In this document: positions 1 to 8,047 of the stretch, one piece after another
How the letters are laid out: every line of letters begins with the position of its first letter
How positions within the stretch are numbered: position 1 is the first letter of the stretch
Program-made: the position numbers and the translations under genes
Notes under the pieces: model-generated
The model's input: the letters and a program-made list of their open reading frames with translations, nothing else
Told to the model about the DNA's origin: nothing
Databases searched by the model: none
Assembly: GCA_014859445.1 (NCBI GenBank)
Contig: JACUUC010000007.1
Location: forward strand, 1-64,000
Direction: 5' to 3'
DNA length: 64,000 nucleotides
DNA from: Bacterioplanes sp.
GTDB lineage: Bacteria > Pseudomonadota > Gammaproteobacteria > Pseudomonadales > Oceanobacteraceae

Positions 1-38
1 AAAAAAACCCCAACGATGGATCATCGCTGGGGTTTTTT
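1..38 (-). terminator. Bidirectional Rho-independent terminator
   Basis: A run of seven A, a stem beginning ACCCCAACGATG, a 2-3 base loop, and the matching CATCGCTGGGGT arm followed by six T form a strong symmetrical hairpin. One A-C mismatch interrupts the stem. It lies 22 bases past the stop of the minus-strand MvaT-like gene and would end that transcript. Its symmetry means it could also stop a plus-strand transcript from left of the window. Confidence 0.85.
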
Positions 39-59
39 GTACGTCGAGAACGACGAGAG

Positions 60-521
60 TTACTTCACTTTCCAAGTACGAACGACTTCAAAACCGTATT
101 CACTGATCCACTCATCTAACTGACGTGGATTACGTTTGATTTTTTCGATGGTTTCATTCGTGGCTGGATTGGTATAACGGCCGATGGCTAGCTTTGGCTT
201 TGGTAAGCTAGATGGTTTCTTGTCCGCTTTATTGTCACGATTTAAGGCACGTTCAAAATGCTTTTTCAAATTGGCATAGATAGAGGAAGGATTGCTTTGC
301 TTACCCATTCCCACCAACCATGCTTCGATTTGCTCAGAACGAGCAACAAACAGCTCTTCTTCCGTTAGTTGATTCTGATTGCACAGACGCGTCACATACT
401 CATTAAACTCTTGAATACCGACCAACTTCTTTTCTTGAGCTTTTTTTAACGCTTCTAATTCAAGAATCTTTTGTTGATGCTGTTGGATTTCTTTATCAAT
501 GTCTTTATCAAATACGCTCAC
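60..521 (-). CDS. MvaT/H-NS-like nucleoid protein
   Basis: Predicted xenogeneic silencer or nucleoid-structuring protein of 153 residues. The N-terminus (about 5-35) is a charged Gln/Glu/Lys-rich coiled coil, the usual oligomerisation module. A Lys/Pro-rich linker (about 97-110) leads to a C-terminal domain (111-153). This resembles the MvaT DNA-binding domain in the pattern Y-x-NP-x-T-x-E-x-I-E, then L-x-EW and a final W. The AT-pincer position reads K129-R130-N131-P132 instead of the GGN loop of MvaT. I chose the GTG at 521 because AGGTAGAGGA lies 6-9 bases upstream. A GTG 13 codons earlier has no ribosome-binding site. The gene is alone, followed by the terminator at 1-38. MvaT likeness is from memory of the family, not an alignment. 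Confidence 0.7.
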   Translation of the reverse strand: MSVFDKDIDKEIQQHQQKILELEALKKAQEKKLVGIQEFNEYVTRLCNQNQLTEEELFVARSEQIEAWLVGMGKQSNPSSIYANLKKHFERALNRDNKADKKPSSLPKPKLAIGRYTNPATNETIEKIKRNPRQLDEWISEYGFEVVRTWKVK

Positions 522-811
522 GGGGTATCCTCTACCTAAATATGCTTTTGTGATATTCACTTGTCGATGTCGTTATAACACCACTAACGACTGCCAAGCA
601 TTCGTAAGGGCAACGCGTTAACACACGCGCGAATAACGTACTTTGGAAGCTTTAGGAGTTCATCGACTTATTGCAGTATTCACTAAAATTCCAAACAGCG
701 CAAATAATAAACGTACCTTAAGACATACTGTTGTCATAAATTGCGTATTCTTTTAACCGCGTTTTATTTATAGTTTGTGCATCCGCATTAACCTAAGGCC
801 GATGGCTTATT
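522..811. other. Divergent intergenic region, no gene seen
   Basis: About 290 bases separate the MvaT-like gene (minus) from the BASS transporter (plus). The part nearest the transporter is AT-rich. A weak promoter-like pair is TTGCGT (741-746) and TTATTT (764-769), 17 bases apart. I see no open reading frame with a ribosome-binding site, no strong hairpin and no repeat here. Confidence 0.5.
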
Positions 812-1786
812 ATGATCACTATTCATCGTTTATTTCCTGTATTAGCCATTTGCATCGCCGCACTGGCTTGGTACAACCCATTCCCGCTACTTGGCCTAGA
901 TAACGCTCTTCCAGCGCTGCTCATGTCGATGTCCTTATTTGTCGGCCTACAGTTGCGCTGGCAGGATTTCCGCAGGGTATGGCATAAACCCGAAGCCATT
1001 GCACTTGGCGTCATCTTACAATTCACTACCTTGCCGATATTGGTTTTTCTGCTCAGTTTGCTGCTCAATCATGAAGATATACAACTCGGCTGGTTTATTG
1101 CTGCGCTGTGCGCGGGCAGCATGATCAGTATTGCCTTGGTGTCATTAACCGATGGTGATAACGCTCTGGCCGTTAGTATCAATATCATTAGTGTGGGTTG
1201 GAGCGTGATTGCTACTCCATGGTTATTGCAATGGCTATTTGCCATCACCATCACACCAGAACTTGCCCAAATACTACCAACATGGACAGCCTACGTTATA
1301 TTCCCCCTTGCGATCGGTATGGCATTACGACAATGGTTACCACAAGCAACTGAGTCCTTATTGGCCTATCAGAAAACGATATTAACGTTACTACTGCTCA
1401 CCACATTGGCGCTGGTTGTCGCTAACCATCAAAGTGAATTCCTCTATTTGACAGTGGGAACCCTCCTATTGCTAGCCACCTACAACATACTGGCTCTCAT
1501 TATTACTTATCGTTTAGCCCGAGCTATCGACCTTACCGTGGTTGAAGCAAAAACCATCGCCCTGGTCGTGGCCATGCAACCCACCGATCAAAGCGCGCAT
1601 TTTGCTCTGACCGGCGTCAGTTATCTTGCTAGCTTAGTCAGCCATGCGCTGTCAGCCACACAATTGATTGCAGCCAGTCTTTTTTGCAGTTACCACTACG
1701 AACGAACGCAACGCAACATTGCACAAAGTCGTCAACAGCAAGGCATAGCGGCCACTTTGAACAAATCTGAAAATAGTTGCGAATAA
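812..1786 (+). CDS. Bile acid:sodium symporter (BASS) family protein
   Basis: Polytopic inner-membrane protein of 324 residues with about nine to ten hydrophobic segments and short polar loops. The family fold is suggested by the N-terminal pattern of a helix pair followed by SMSLFVGLQLRWQDF, by the GSMISIALVSLTDGDNALAVS stretch, and by the helix near residue 245 containing AMQPTDQSAHFALT. BASS proteins move organic anions, or sometimes arsenite-like or pantothenate-type substrates, with sodium. The substrate cannot be read from this sequence. The gene stands alone between the MvaT-like gene and the cold-shock gene. Only a weak AAGG lies upstream of the ATG, about 16 bases away. Confidence 0.65.
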   Translation: MITIHRLFPVLAICIAALAWYNPFPLLGLDNALPALLMSMSLFVGLQLRWQDFRRVWHKPEAIALGVILQFTTLPILVFLLSLLLNHEDIQLGWFIAALCAGSMISIALVSLTDGDNALAVSINIISVGWSVIATPWLLQWLFAITITPELAQILPTWTAYVIFPLAIGMALRQWLPQATESLLAYQKTILTLLLLTTLALVVANHQSEFLYLTVGTLLLLATYNILALIITYRLARAIDLTVVEAKTIALVVAMQPTDQSAHFALTGVSYLASLVSHALSATQLIAASLFCSYHYERTQRNIAQSRQQQGIAATLNKSENSCE

Positions 1787-1889
1787 TTGCAAAATCAGCT
1801 TGGTAAGCAGCGACAAGTGGGCTACTATGTGTGCGTTGGATATGCAATCTAACAGATTGACGAGTGCTCCATATTCGAAAGATATGCAA

Positions 1890-1946
1890 GATACTGGTCG
1901 ATAGCGGCATTTATTGTTTCAATTTCCGGTTCGCCGGGCCAGTATC
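1890..1946 (+). promoter_or_regulatory. Structured 5' leader of the cold-shock gene
   Basis: Perfect 8-base arms GATACTGG (1890-1897) and CCAGTATC (1939-1946) enclose an inner hairpin of CCGG, a TTCG tetraloop and CCGG (1926-1937). The structure ends 65 bases before the cold-shock start codon. Long structured leaders that act on translation with temperature are known for cspA-type genes. Whether this one does so is inference. Confidence 0.5.
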
Positions 1947-2011
1947 AATATTGAATGCCTACAGAGATACCCGCCACACCGTCGTGGCACAACCGTTAGG
2001 AAAGAAATAGC

Positions 2012-2221
2012 ATGGCAGAATTAGTTCAAGGCACCGTTAAGTGGTTCAACGATGAAAAAGGTTTCGGCTTCATCGAACAAGAATCTGGTAAAGATGTATT
2101 CGTACATTTCAGCGCAATCAACGGCAATGGTCGTCGTAGCTTACAAGAAGGCCAAAAGGTCACTATGGAAGTTACTACTGGCCAAAAAGGCCCACAAGCT
2201 GAAAACGTAACTCCAGCTTGA
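2012..2221 (+). CDS. Cold-shock protein, CspA family
   Basis: A single cold-shock domain of 69 residues, the normal length for the family. It carries both RNA-binding motifs: RNP1 in KGFGFI (about 17-22) and RNP2 in VFVHF (about 30-34). The family end [10 protein letters not shown] is also present. It should bind single-stranded RNA and DNA in the cytoplasm and act as an RNA chaperone. The start is fixed by AGGAAAG about 7 bases upstream. The long structured leader suggests post-transcriptional control. Which paralogue this is cannot be told from one window. Confidence 0.93.
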   Translation: MAELVQGTVKWFNDEKGFGFIEQESGKDVFVHFSAINGNGRRSLQEGQKVTMEVTTGQKGPQAENVTPA

Positions 2222-2228
2222 TTTGATT

Positions 2229-2255
2229 AAGTTCTGGAGTCTAACTCCAGAACTT
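2229..2255 (+). terminator. Hairpin after the cold-shock gene
   Basis: Perfect 12-base arms (2229-2240 and 2244-2255) close a three-base loop 8 bases past the stop codon. The following bases are ATCCCCCC rather than a T run. It may therefore be a processing or stability hairpin, or a weak terminator. Confidence 0.6.
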
Positions 2256-2361
2256 ATCCCCCCTCCTCGCACAAACCCTTCTCGATTCCTTCCAGTTTTT
2301 TTTGTACATTCCTCATTCGTTCATTGTTGTTATCGTTTCATGCATGTTTGCTACTAAACCC

Positions 2362-2393
2362 GTGTCATGATGAACTCGAGTCACTACTGACAC
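2362..2393. promoter_or_regulatory. Dyad-symmetric element, possible operator
   Basis: GTGTCA (2362-2367) and TGACAC (2388-2393) are centred exactly on an 8-base palindrome ACTCGAGT (2374-2381). The element lies about 105 bases upstream of the DUF1289 gene, in an otherwise featureless AT-rich stretch (2256-2496). The shared centre of symmetry suggests a dimeric regulator site. No regulator gene is adjacent. Confidence 0.3.
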
Positions 2394-2496
2394 CTTGTTA
2401 TCACGACAACTGCGACATTTTCTCTTACCCATCATCCTGTGCTTTTATGCAAAGCCTGCTAATCTATGCGCTTGTTCCATTATTTAGCGATACAAG

Positions 2497-2901
2497 ATGC
2501 TCGACCAAGGTGAATTATTCGACATCCCCAATCCTTGCCGTGGTGTTTGCGAGGTTAACAATCGTGGGTATTGCAAAGGCTGCTTACGCAGTCGCAATGA
2601 GCGTTTTCACTGGCAAGAATTTACCCCGTTCCAAAAACAACTGGTTGTTAACGCCTGTGCTCGACGCCGCCTTAAAATTTTACAAGCTGCAAACCGTGCT
2701 GAGCTAACTCAAACCATCACGGAAACACCCGACATAGCATTACAACAACCGGATTTATTTAACCCAATCGACACCATATCCAACCAATCCGTCATAGCAA
2801 CAACATCAACCCTGGCACCAGAGTCATCATCCGTAACGCCAATTGTGGACAAGGCACCACGACACACCATCGACAGCCACCAGCAAATCGATTTATTTTA
2901 A
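2497..2901 (+). CDS. DUF1289 family cysteine-motif protein
   Basis: 134 residues. The N-terminal third carries C14-x3-C18-x7-C26-x2-C29, then SRNER and a W-x-F-T segment. This is the DUF1289 pattern, and members are annotated as predicted Fe-S or metal-binding proteins of unknown role. The C-terminal half (about 70-134) is Thr/Ser/Gln-rich and probably disordered. The sequence also contains a competing longer frame on the same strand, rejected because only this frame has the motif. The stop codon shares the palindrome TTAA with the stop of the convergent hydroxypyruvate isomerase-like gene. Function is unknown. Confidence 0.75.
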   Translation: MLDQGELFDIPNPCRGVCEVNNRGYCKGCLRSRNERFHWQEFTPFQKQLVVNACARRRLKILQAANRAELTQTITETPDIALQQPDLFNPIDTISNQSVIATTSTLAPESSSVTPIVDKAPRHTIDSHQQIDLF

Positions 2902-3686
2902 GACGATGCTCGATTCCATTGAGGGAACCATCCACTCAACGAATCCGTTGTCGACCCACTAGGGCGATATTCGGCACCCACCCAGCCCGAATATCCGCTG
3001 TCACGAATGGCACTAAACAGGCTCGGAAAATCCAGCTCCCCCGTGCCGGGCTCGTGTCGCTGAGGACTATCTGCAAACTGTATATGCCCGACATGCTCAA
3101 CATGTTCTTGAATCCACGAAACTAAGGGCTGATTCATGCGAGCCATGTGATACAAATCCCACTGGGCTTTCAAATTAGGATGGTTAATCTCCGTAATAAC
3201 ATCCAGCATCTGCTGAGCACTCGAAATCATAAAAGAGGGCATATCATGAGTATTAATCGCCTCAAACGTGGCCAATATACCCAACGGTTGCAATGCATCA
3301 GCCGCTTGACGCAGATTGCCTTGCAACGTTTGCCAGTATTGCTCCTGCCGTTCAGGTTGTGTGCAACGTCCCGATAGTACATTCACGCATCGCACACCCA
3401 ATCCTTGTGCGTAAGTGACACACAATGCCAATGCCTCATTAAACAATGGCTGCCGCTCAGGCACACAGGCTAAGCCCTCACCACCGGCCATTAAGTCACC
3501 CGCTGGTACATTAATCAGAATACACTGCAGAGACTGCTCAGCCAGTAAGGACTGCAACTCGACTAACGGTATTTCGTAGGGAAATTGAATTTCGACCGCG
3601 TCAAAACCATCCTGTTTCGCGGCAGCAAAACGCTCACGCAACGGATATTCGGTATACATCAACGACAAATTGGCACAAAACTGCAT
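2898..3686 (-). CDS. Hydroxypyruvate isomerase-like TIM-barrel protein
   Basis: 262-residue protein of the xylose isomerase-like TIM-barrel superfamily, closest in pattern to hydroxypyruvate isomerase (Hyi), which interconverts hydroxypyruvate and tartronate semialdehyde. It starts MQFCANLSLMYTEYPL, typical of Hyi. Candidate metal-binding residues occur in ATFEAIN, AQWDLYH, HIQFAD and GAEYRPSG, in barrel order. The ATG at 3686 is chosen because it overlaps the upstream stop as TAATG, so the two genes are translationally coupled. An in-frame upstream start would lie inside the partner. The coupled reductase supports a glyoxylate/tartronate-semialdehyde role, but no glyoxylate carboligase gene is nearby. 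Confidence 0.8.
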   Translation of the reverse strand: MQFCANLSLMYTEYPLRERFAAAKQDGFDAVEIQFPYEIPLVELQSLLAEQSLQCILINVPAGDLMAGGEGLACVPERQPLFNEALALCVTYAQGLGVRCVNVLSGRCTQPERQEQYWQTLQGNLRQAADALQPLGILATFEAINTHDMPSFMISSAQQMLDVITEINHPNLKAQWDLYHMARMNQPLVSWIQEHVEHVGHIQFADSPQRHEPGTGELDFPSLFSAIRDSGYSGWVGAEYRPSGSTTDSLSGWFPQWNRASS

Positions 3687-4576
3687 TATTCGGCTCTCTG
3701 CTTCGTTTGGTACAAATCCACTAAGGTGCAAGGATCGCAATCGGCATACCCCTGATTTGCATGCAAGCGCATCAATTCTGCGCCCAAGCCCACCATAGGC
3801 ACGGCCGATTGCTGCTGCTTAGCCAAGGCATTGGCCATATCCAAGTCTTTTAGCAGCGTCTTCACATGCCACTTCACGATGTCAAAATCACGCTCCGCCA
3901 TTCTTGGGCCCGTTAATTGCAATGGAATCGAATCGGCAAAACCGCCCTTTAATGCCTCAGGAATACGACTGGCATCAACGCCAGCGCGTTCCGCAAGCGC
4001 CATCACCTCGGCCATCACCAGAACATTGCAACTGACCAGCATCTGATTACAAATTTTTGTGGTTTGCCCAGCACCAACGTCGCCCATGCGCGTAACGCGC
4101 TGAGATAGTAATGCCAGTATAGGGCGAATGTGATCGATATCTTGTGCTGAACCGCCGGCCATAATTGCTAACGTACCCTGCTCTGCTCCGGCCACGCCAC
4201 CCGACACAGGCGCATCGACCCATGACACTTGGCATTGAGCCTGCAAGCGCGACGCCATGCTACGCGTGTGTTCAGGATCAATGCTGGAAAAGTCCACGAG
4301 AATTTGACCTGGATGAGCCCCATGCACAACGCCTTGATTCGCAAAAATCACCTGTTCAACCGCGGCGGTATCCGTTACGCACAACAGAATGATGTCGGTA
4401 TTCGCAGCTAAATCGCTGGGGCTACTGGCTATCTTTGCCCCTTGTTGCTGCAACGTGTCGCTTTTACCTAAACTGCGATTCCATACGGTCAAATCCACAC
4501 CCGCTGCCAACAACCGCTGACACATTGGCATGCCCATCAACCCCAGGCCAATAAATCCTATTCGTACTGTCGACAT
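3686..4576 (-). CDS. 3-hydroxyisobutyrate/tartronate semialdehyde reductase family
   Basis: 296-residue beta-hydroxyacid dehydrogenase. The nucleotide-binding motif GFIGLGLMG is at residues 7-15, the substrate-site motif DAPVSGGVAGAEQGTL at 121-135, and the catalytic lysine K174 in GQTTKICNQ. Members reduce tartronate semialdehyde (GlxR/GarR) or oxidise 3-hydroxyisobutyrate (MmsB). Coupling to the Hyi-like gene favours the first role. I start at the ATG at 4576, which follows GGGTGGTGAC and gives MSTVRIGFIG. An ATG seven codons earlier lacks a ribosome-binding site. Substrate assignment is inference. Confidence 0.8.
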   Translation of the reverse strand: MSTVRIGFIGLGLMGMPMCQRLLAAGVDLTVWNRSLGKSDTLQQQGAKIASSPSDLAANTDIILLCVTDTAAVEQVIFANQGVVHGAHPGQILVDFSSIDPEHTRSMASRLQAQCQVSWVDAPVSGGVAGAEQGTLAIMAGGSAQDIDHIRPILALLSQRVTRMGDVGAGQTTKICNQMLVSCNVLVMAEVMALAERAGVDASRIPEALKGGFADSIPLQLTGPRMAERDFDIVKWHVKTLLKDLDMANALAKQQQSAVPMVGLGAELMRLHANQGYADCDPCTLVDLYQTKQRAE

Positions 4577-4721
4577 GTCACCACCCGAGCCATCCAATGA
4601 AAGCAGGCATCATAACAAATCCCTTGATGAAGTTAACGCCGAGACATTTTATTGAAAAAAAACCTACCTTAAGAAAAGATCGACTATCCTTACTTTATCA
4701 ATAATAAAAAGGAATCATGCC

Positions 4722-5549
4722 ATGCCAATTGCCAGTCTATTTGCCGAATCACAGGCGCTGCCACACATTCCCAAAGTCGTTATGGAGCTAATAGAAAGTT
4801 TCAAAAATGAAGATATCGACTTCGATACATTGGGCAAAAAAATCGCTCTCGATCAGGCACTGACTGCCAAAGTATTGCGTCTAGCCAACTCGGCTAAATT
4901 TGGTGCAGCAAGAACCATTGCTCATCCGAACGATGCGGTGGTGGTTCTGGGATTTGATACGTTACGCACTCTGGTCTTGGCCTCGGGAATGACCTCGGCA
5001 TTCACCACCCCCCCACAATTTGATCAAAAGCAATTCTGGCGTACGGCATTTGGTGTCGCGGCATTGAGTAAATGGTTAGCCGAATACACCAACAACGTCG
5101 ATAAAGAGGTTGTCTTCACCTGCGGCATGCTGCACTCGATTGGCGAACTGTTACTCCGCATCCTTAAGCCAGCAAACATGATATTAATAGACGAGGCCAT
5201 TGCCTTAGGCGGCAAACCATACAGCAGCGAACAAGCCAAACTGGGGTATACCTCTGCTGAAGTCGGTGCCGAATTGGCCAAACGTTGGAATTTTCCCATC
5301 ATTATGCAACAGGCAATTCTTGATCAAAATAATCCCGCGTTGGATAAAGACTACGATACCATCGCAGGGCTGTTGTTCATTGCCAAATACTTGCTGCACG
5401 CTCAGCAGCAGGATTGGACTGAAGAAAACATTATTGAGCACTTCCCCACGCCGGTCGCCCAACATATTGGGTTGGATGTTAACCGTGCCTACGCAGACTT
5501 AGCATCGACCAACACACTCAACTCCGGTTTGGATGGGCTACTCGAATAA
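4722..5549 (+). CDS. HDOD domain protein
   Basis: 275-residue cytoplasmic protein made almost wholly of one HDOD domain, a degenerate relative of the HD phosphohydrolase fold. It shows the family opening LPHIPKVVMELIE, the segment ALTAKVLRLANSAKFG and the helix DAVVVLGFDTLRTLVLASG. Residues aligned to the HD metal site are not conserved, as usual in the family (for example CGMLHSIGE). HDOD proteins often act as signalling scaffolds linked to c-di-GMP or chemotaxis. No output domain is fused here. AAGGA lies 8 bases before the ATG. The last 61 bases overlap the convergent ATP-grasp gene. Confidence 0.88.
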   Translation: MPIASLFAESQALPHIPKVVMELIESFKNEDIDFDTLGKKIALDQALTAKVLRLANSAKFGAARTIAHPNDAVVVLGFDTLRTLVLASGMTSAFTTPPQFDQKQFWRTAFGVAALSKWLAEYTNNVDKEVVFTCGMLHSIGELLLRILKPANMILIDEAIALGGKPYSSEQAKLGYTSAEVGAELAKRWNFPIIMQQAILDQNNPALDKDYDTIAGLLFIAKYLLHAQQQDWTEENIIEHFPTPVAQHIGLDVNRAYADLASTNTLNSGLDGLLE

Positions 5550-6502
5550 GCCGCAAACCACGTCTGACTACAGGCAACTCGCTCAGCGACCGGCATTCGC
5601 AGTGAATGCCTGCTGAGCGCATCAACCCGTTGTAACCGATGCAATAAACCAACCCCATTGGCAACTTGAATGGCCAATCCTGGGCGAGCATTAAGCTCCA
5701 GCAACACAGGCCCTTTTTGATCATCCAATACCAAATCAACGCCCAAATATCCCAATCCAGTTAGGTCATGACAACGCGCCGCCACCGCTAACACTGATTG
5801 CCACTGAGGTATTCGCAAGCTCGCTAAGCAACGACCATTATCAGGATGCAGAGTAATTTCTTTTCCAAACTGCACGGCATTCAAGGCAATGCCTGTAGCA
5901 ATGTCCAAACCAACACCAACGGCACCTTGATGAAGATTTGCCTTACCATCAGACGCCCGAGTTGGTAAACGCACCATGGCCATCACCGGAAAGCCACGAC
6001 AAACAATCACTCGAATATCGGGCAATCCTTCGTGAGCAAATTGTGCCAAATAGTCATTAACAGCGATCCGCTCCTCAAGTAAAGCAACATCGGGGCGGCC
6101 ACCCAAACTGTGCAGCCCAGACAGCGTATTGGATACGTGACGCTGTAAATCATGCAAGGTCACCACACTACCACTGGCCTTCAAAAAGACATCGTCTTGC
6201 TGCTCGGTAATAACAACAATCCCTTTGCCAGCACTGCCGTTTGCAGGCTTTAGCACAAAGCCATTACTCTGCTGATGCAAGACACTGGCAAAATTCATCA
6301 CATCATGCTGGTGACAGATGGTGGCCAATAACTCCGGCGTGGGAATACCAGCCTGCTGTGCCAGTAGCTTGGTTTTTAATTTGTTATCCACCGTAGGAAA
6401 TAAGTGACGAGGGTTATAACGTCCAATGTAATTCACATTGCGTCGATTCATACCCAAGATGCCTTTTTCTGCCAGCTGCCAAGGCCAAATAAATCCACTC
6501 AT
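5489..6502 (-). CDS. RimK-like ATP-grasp ligase (alpha-L-glutamate ligase-like)
   Basis: 337-residue ATP-grasp enzyme. An N-terminal region GRYNPRHLFPTVDNKLKTK precedes the ATP-grasp fold. It has the phosphate-binding glycine loop FVLKPANGSAGKGI, then LLEERI, DIRVIV, and the metal-binding end of the domain with GVDLV and LLELNARPG. Such enzymes join an amino acid to a carboxylate through an acyl phosphate. The acceptor here is unknown. It is the third gene of an operon after the inactive transglutaminase (3-base gap) and the retropepsin-like lipoprotein. This arrangement was described in genomic surveys of amidoligases. The 3' end overlaps the HDOD gene by 61 bases. Confidence 0.85.
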   Translation of the reverse strand: MSGFIWPWQLAEKGILGMNRRNVNYIGRYNPRHLFPTVDNKLKTKLLAQQAGIPTPELLATICHQHDVMNFASVLHQQSNGFVLKPANGSAGKGIVVITEQQDDVFLKASGSVVTLHDLQRHVSNTLSGLHSLGGRPDVALLEERIAVNDYLAQFAHEGLPDIRVIVCRGFPVMAMVRLPTRASDGKANLHQGAVGVGLDIATGIALNAVQFGKEITLHPDNGRCLASLRIPQWQSVLAVAARCHDLTGLGYLGVDLVLDDQKGPVLLELNARPGLAIQVANGVGLLHRLQRVDALSRHSLRMPVAERVACSQTWFAAYSSSPSKPELSVLVDAKSA

Positions 6503-6505
6503 GAT

Positions 6506-8047
6506 TTATGACCTAAAAACACGGAAGCGACGTAATTCAGTTAACCGATAGCCCGTATAAGAACCCAACAACAAGACCAAAGCCATCACAATAAATTGCA
6601 CACCAATAAAATTAAAAGTGAGGTGGCGTATTAATGGATCACTCATCGCCCAATAGGCCAAGATGGCCGTTAATAAACTCCCTCCTCCTTGTATCATGAC
6701 TTCTCTACCACCTTCTTCTTCCCACAAGATGGACATGCGTTCGATAGTCCATGACAAAATAATCATTGGGAAAAACGTAATTTTCAGCCCTTCGCTGAGA
6801 CCGACCTTATAAGCCAACACGCTAAAGACACTGATGATAGCAATCACACTGATAATCACCGCGGTAATTCGCGCTACCAACAGCAAGTTCAGTCGAGACA
6901 AATAACCTCGAATAATCAAGCCCATTGAGACAACCAATAAAAAACCAATTACGCCCGTCACCAATGAAGTCTGCACGAAAGCCAATGCAATCAATACCGG
7001 CATGAATGTCCCCGATGTACGAATACCCACCAAAATGCGCAAAATACAAACGATTAAGGCACCGATGGGTAACAATAAAATCGTTTGAAAAATGGCTTGT
7101 TCTTCAAGTGGTAATCCGTGAATGGAAAAATTCAAAAAGTCGTATTGATTCGACAAGCTTTCGGCAACACTGCCATAAGCACCTTCTTGGCGTCGAATCA
7201 TAGCAAAGCGAATCGTCGAAGCATTGCCACCGACAACTTCTAGCACAGGCGTTCCCTGCTCTTCCCAGAGCAACATATCGGCCATTTGCAAATCACCCGG
7301 CAACGCATAAAACTCGGTACCCGGTAGCGCAAACAAACGACTCTCATCCCCCTGCCATACCCGCAACACCGGGATCAATGCTTGCCGACGGCGGCCATCT
7401 TGTAAGTGCAGCGCGTGTACAACACTGGCAGGAATTCGCGCCTTATGGAGCATATCCACTAATAATGTTGGGAATTGCTGATCAAACTGCAATTGCAACA
7501 TCTGCACATGCTGTAAGGGCGCATTGCTGTCGAATAATTTCAGCAATTCACGCGTGAGACTGTAATTATCGGCGGAGGTTGCTTGAGCACGATTCAATAA
7601 ATCCGCGATAGCACTCGCCGCTGGCTCAGCCCATTGCACCGATTTCAATTCGGGAGCAGGAACAGTCACGGCCCCCTGACTAGGACTATGCAAAAACTCA
7701 GCACGGTAATACAACTGCTGTCGGCCTTGGGCCGTACGGACCGTCCATTCAGCATGACGATGACTACCTTCGTCGTAAAAGTTCAGCCCATAACCCGGTG
7801 AGGCGCCCGTTTCATTCATTAATACGTACGATTTTTGGGTATTGGGTCGAGCCATCAGCACTCGCACCGGATCACCATTGGCACTGAATTCGATCCGCGC
7901 TTCAACCGACCAGAGAGTATGAGAATCACCTGGCGTCAAAGGCACTTGAAAGACCCAATGACGATGAACTAATAATGCTATTCCCACCAGCAATAGCACA
8001 ACGATAAGAACATAAAAGCCGTTATGGCTGCGTTGCGCTGAGGTCAT
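6506..8047 (-). CDS. Inactive transglutaminase fused to membrane helices (7TM)
   Basis: 513-residue inner-membrane protein. One helix near the N-terminus (about 10-30) is followed by a periplasmic region to about residue 320. That region includes a transglutaminase-like stretch (about 200-260) without a recognisable Cys-His-Asp triad. Six to seven closely packed helices follow from about residue 325 to 500. This matches the inactive transglutaminase/7TM family found beside RimK-like ligases. It probably holds or presents a peptide or carboxylate substrate at the membrane. The ATG at 8047 is preferred to the TTG just upstream. It overlaps the end of the protease gene by 26 bases, so translation is likely coupled. 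Confidence 0.8.
   Translation of the reverse strand: MTSAQRSHNGFYVLIVVLLLVGIALLVHRHWVFQVPLTPGDSHTLWSVEARIEFSANGDPVRVLMARPNTQKSYVLMNETGASPGYGLNFYDEGSHRHAEWTVRTAQGRQQLYYRAEFLHSPSQGAVTVPAPELKSVQWAEPAASAIADLLNRAQATSADNYSLTRELLKLFDSNAPLQHVQMLQLQFDQQFPTLLVDMLHKARIPASVVHALHLQDGRRRQALIPVLRVWQGDESRLFALPGTEFYALPGDLQMADMLLWEEQGTPVLEVVGGNASTIRFAMIRRQEGAYGSVAESLSNQYDFLNFSIHGLPLEEQAIFQTILLLPIGALIVCILRILVGIRTSGTFMPVLIALAFVQTSLVTGVIGFLLVVSMGLIIRGYLSRLNLLLVARITAVIISVIAIISVFSVLAYKVGLSEGLKITFFPMIILSWTIERMSILWEEEGGREVMIQGGGSLLTAILAYWAMSDPLIRHLTFNFIGVQFIVMALVLLLGSYTGYRLTELRRFRVFRS

Noticed and set aside
1638-1910. 90-codon minus-strand frame across the end of the BASS gene and the csp leader
   Set aside because: No ribosome-binding site or domain, and it covers a leader with strong RNA structure. 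Treated as chance.
2324-2707. 127-codon plus-strand frame overlapping DUF1289
   Set aside because: The alternative frame of the same stretch holds the DUF1289 cysteine motif, and this one shows only random hydrophobic composition.
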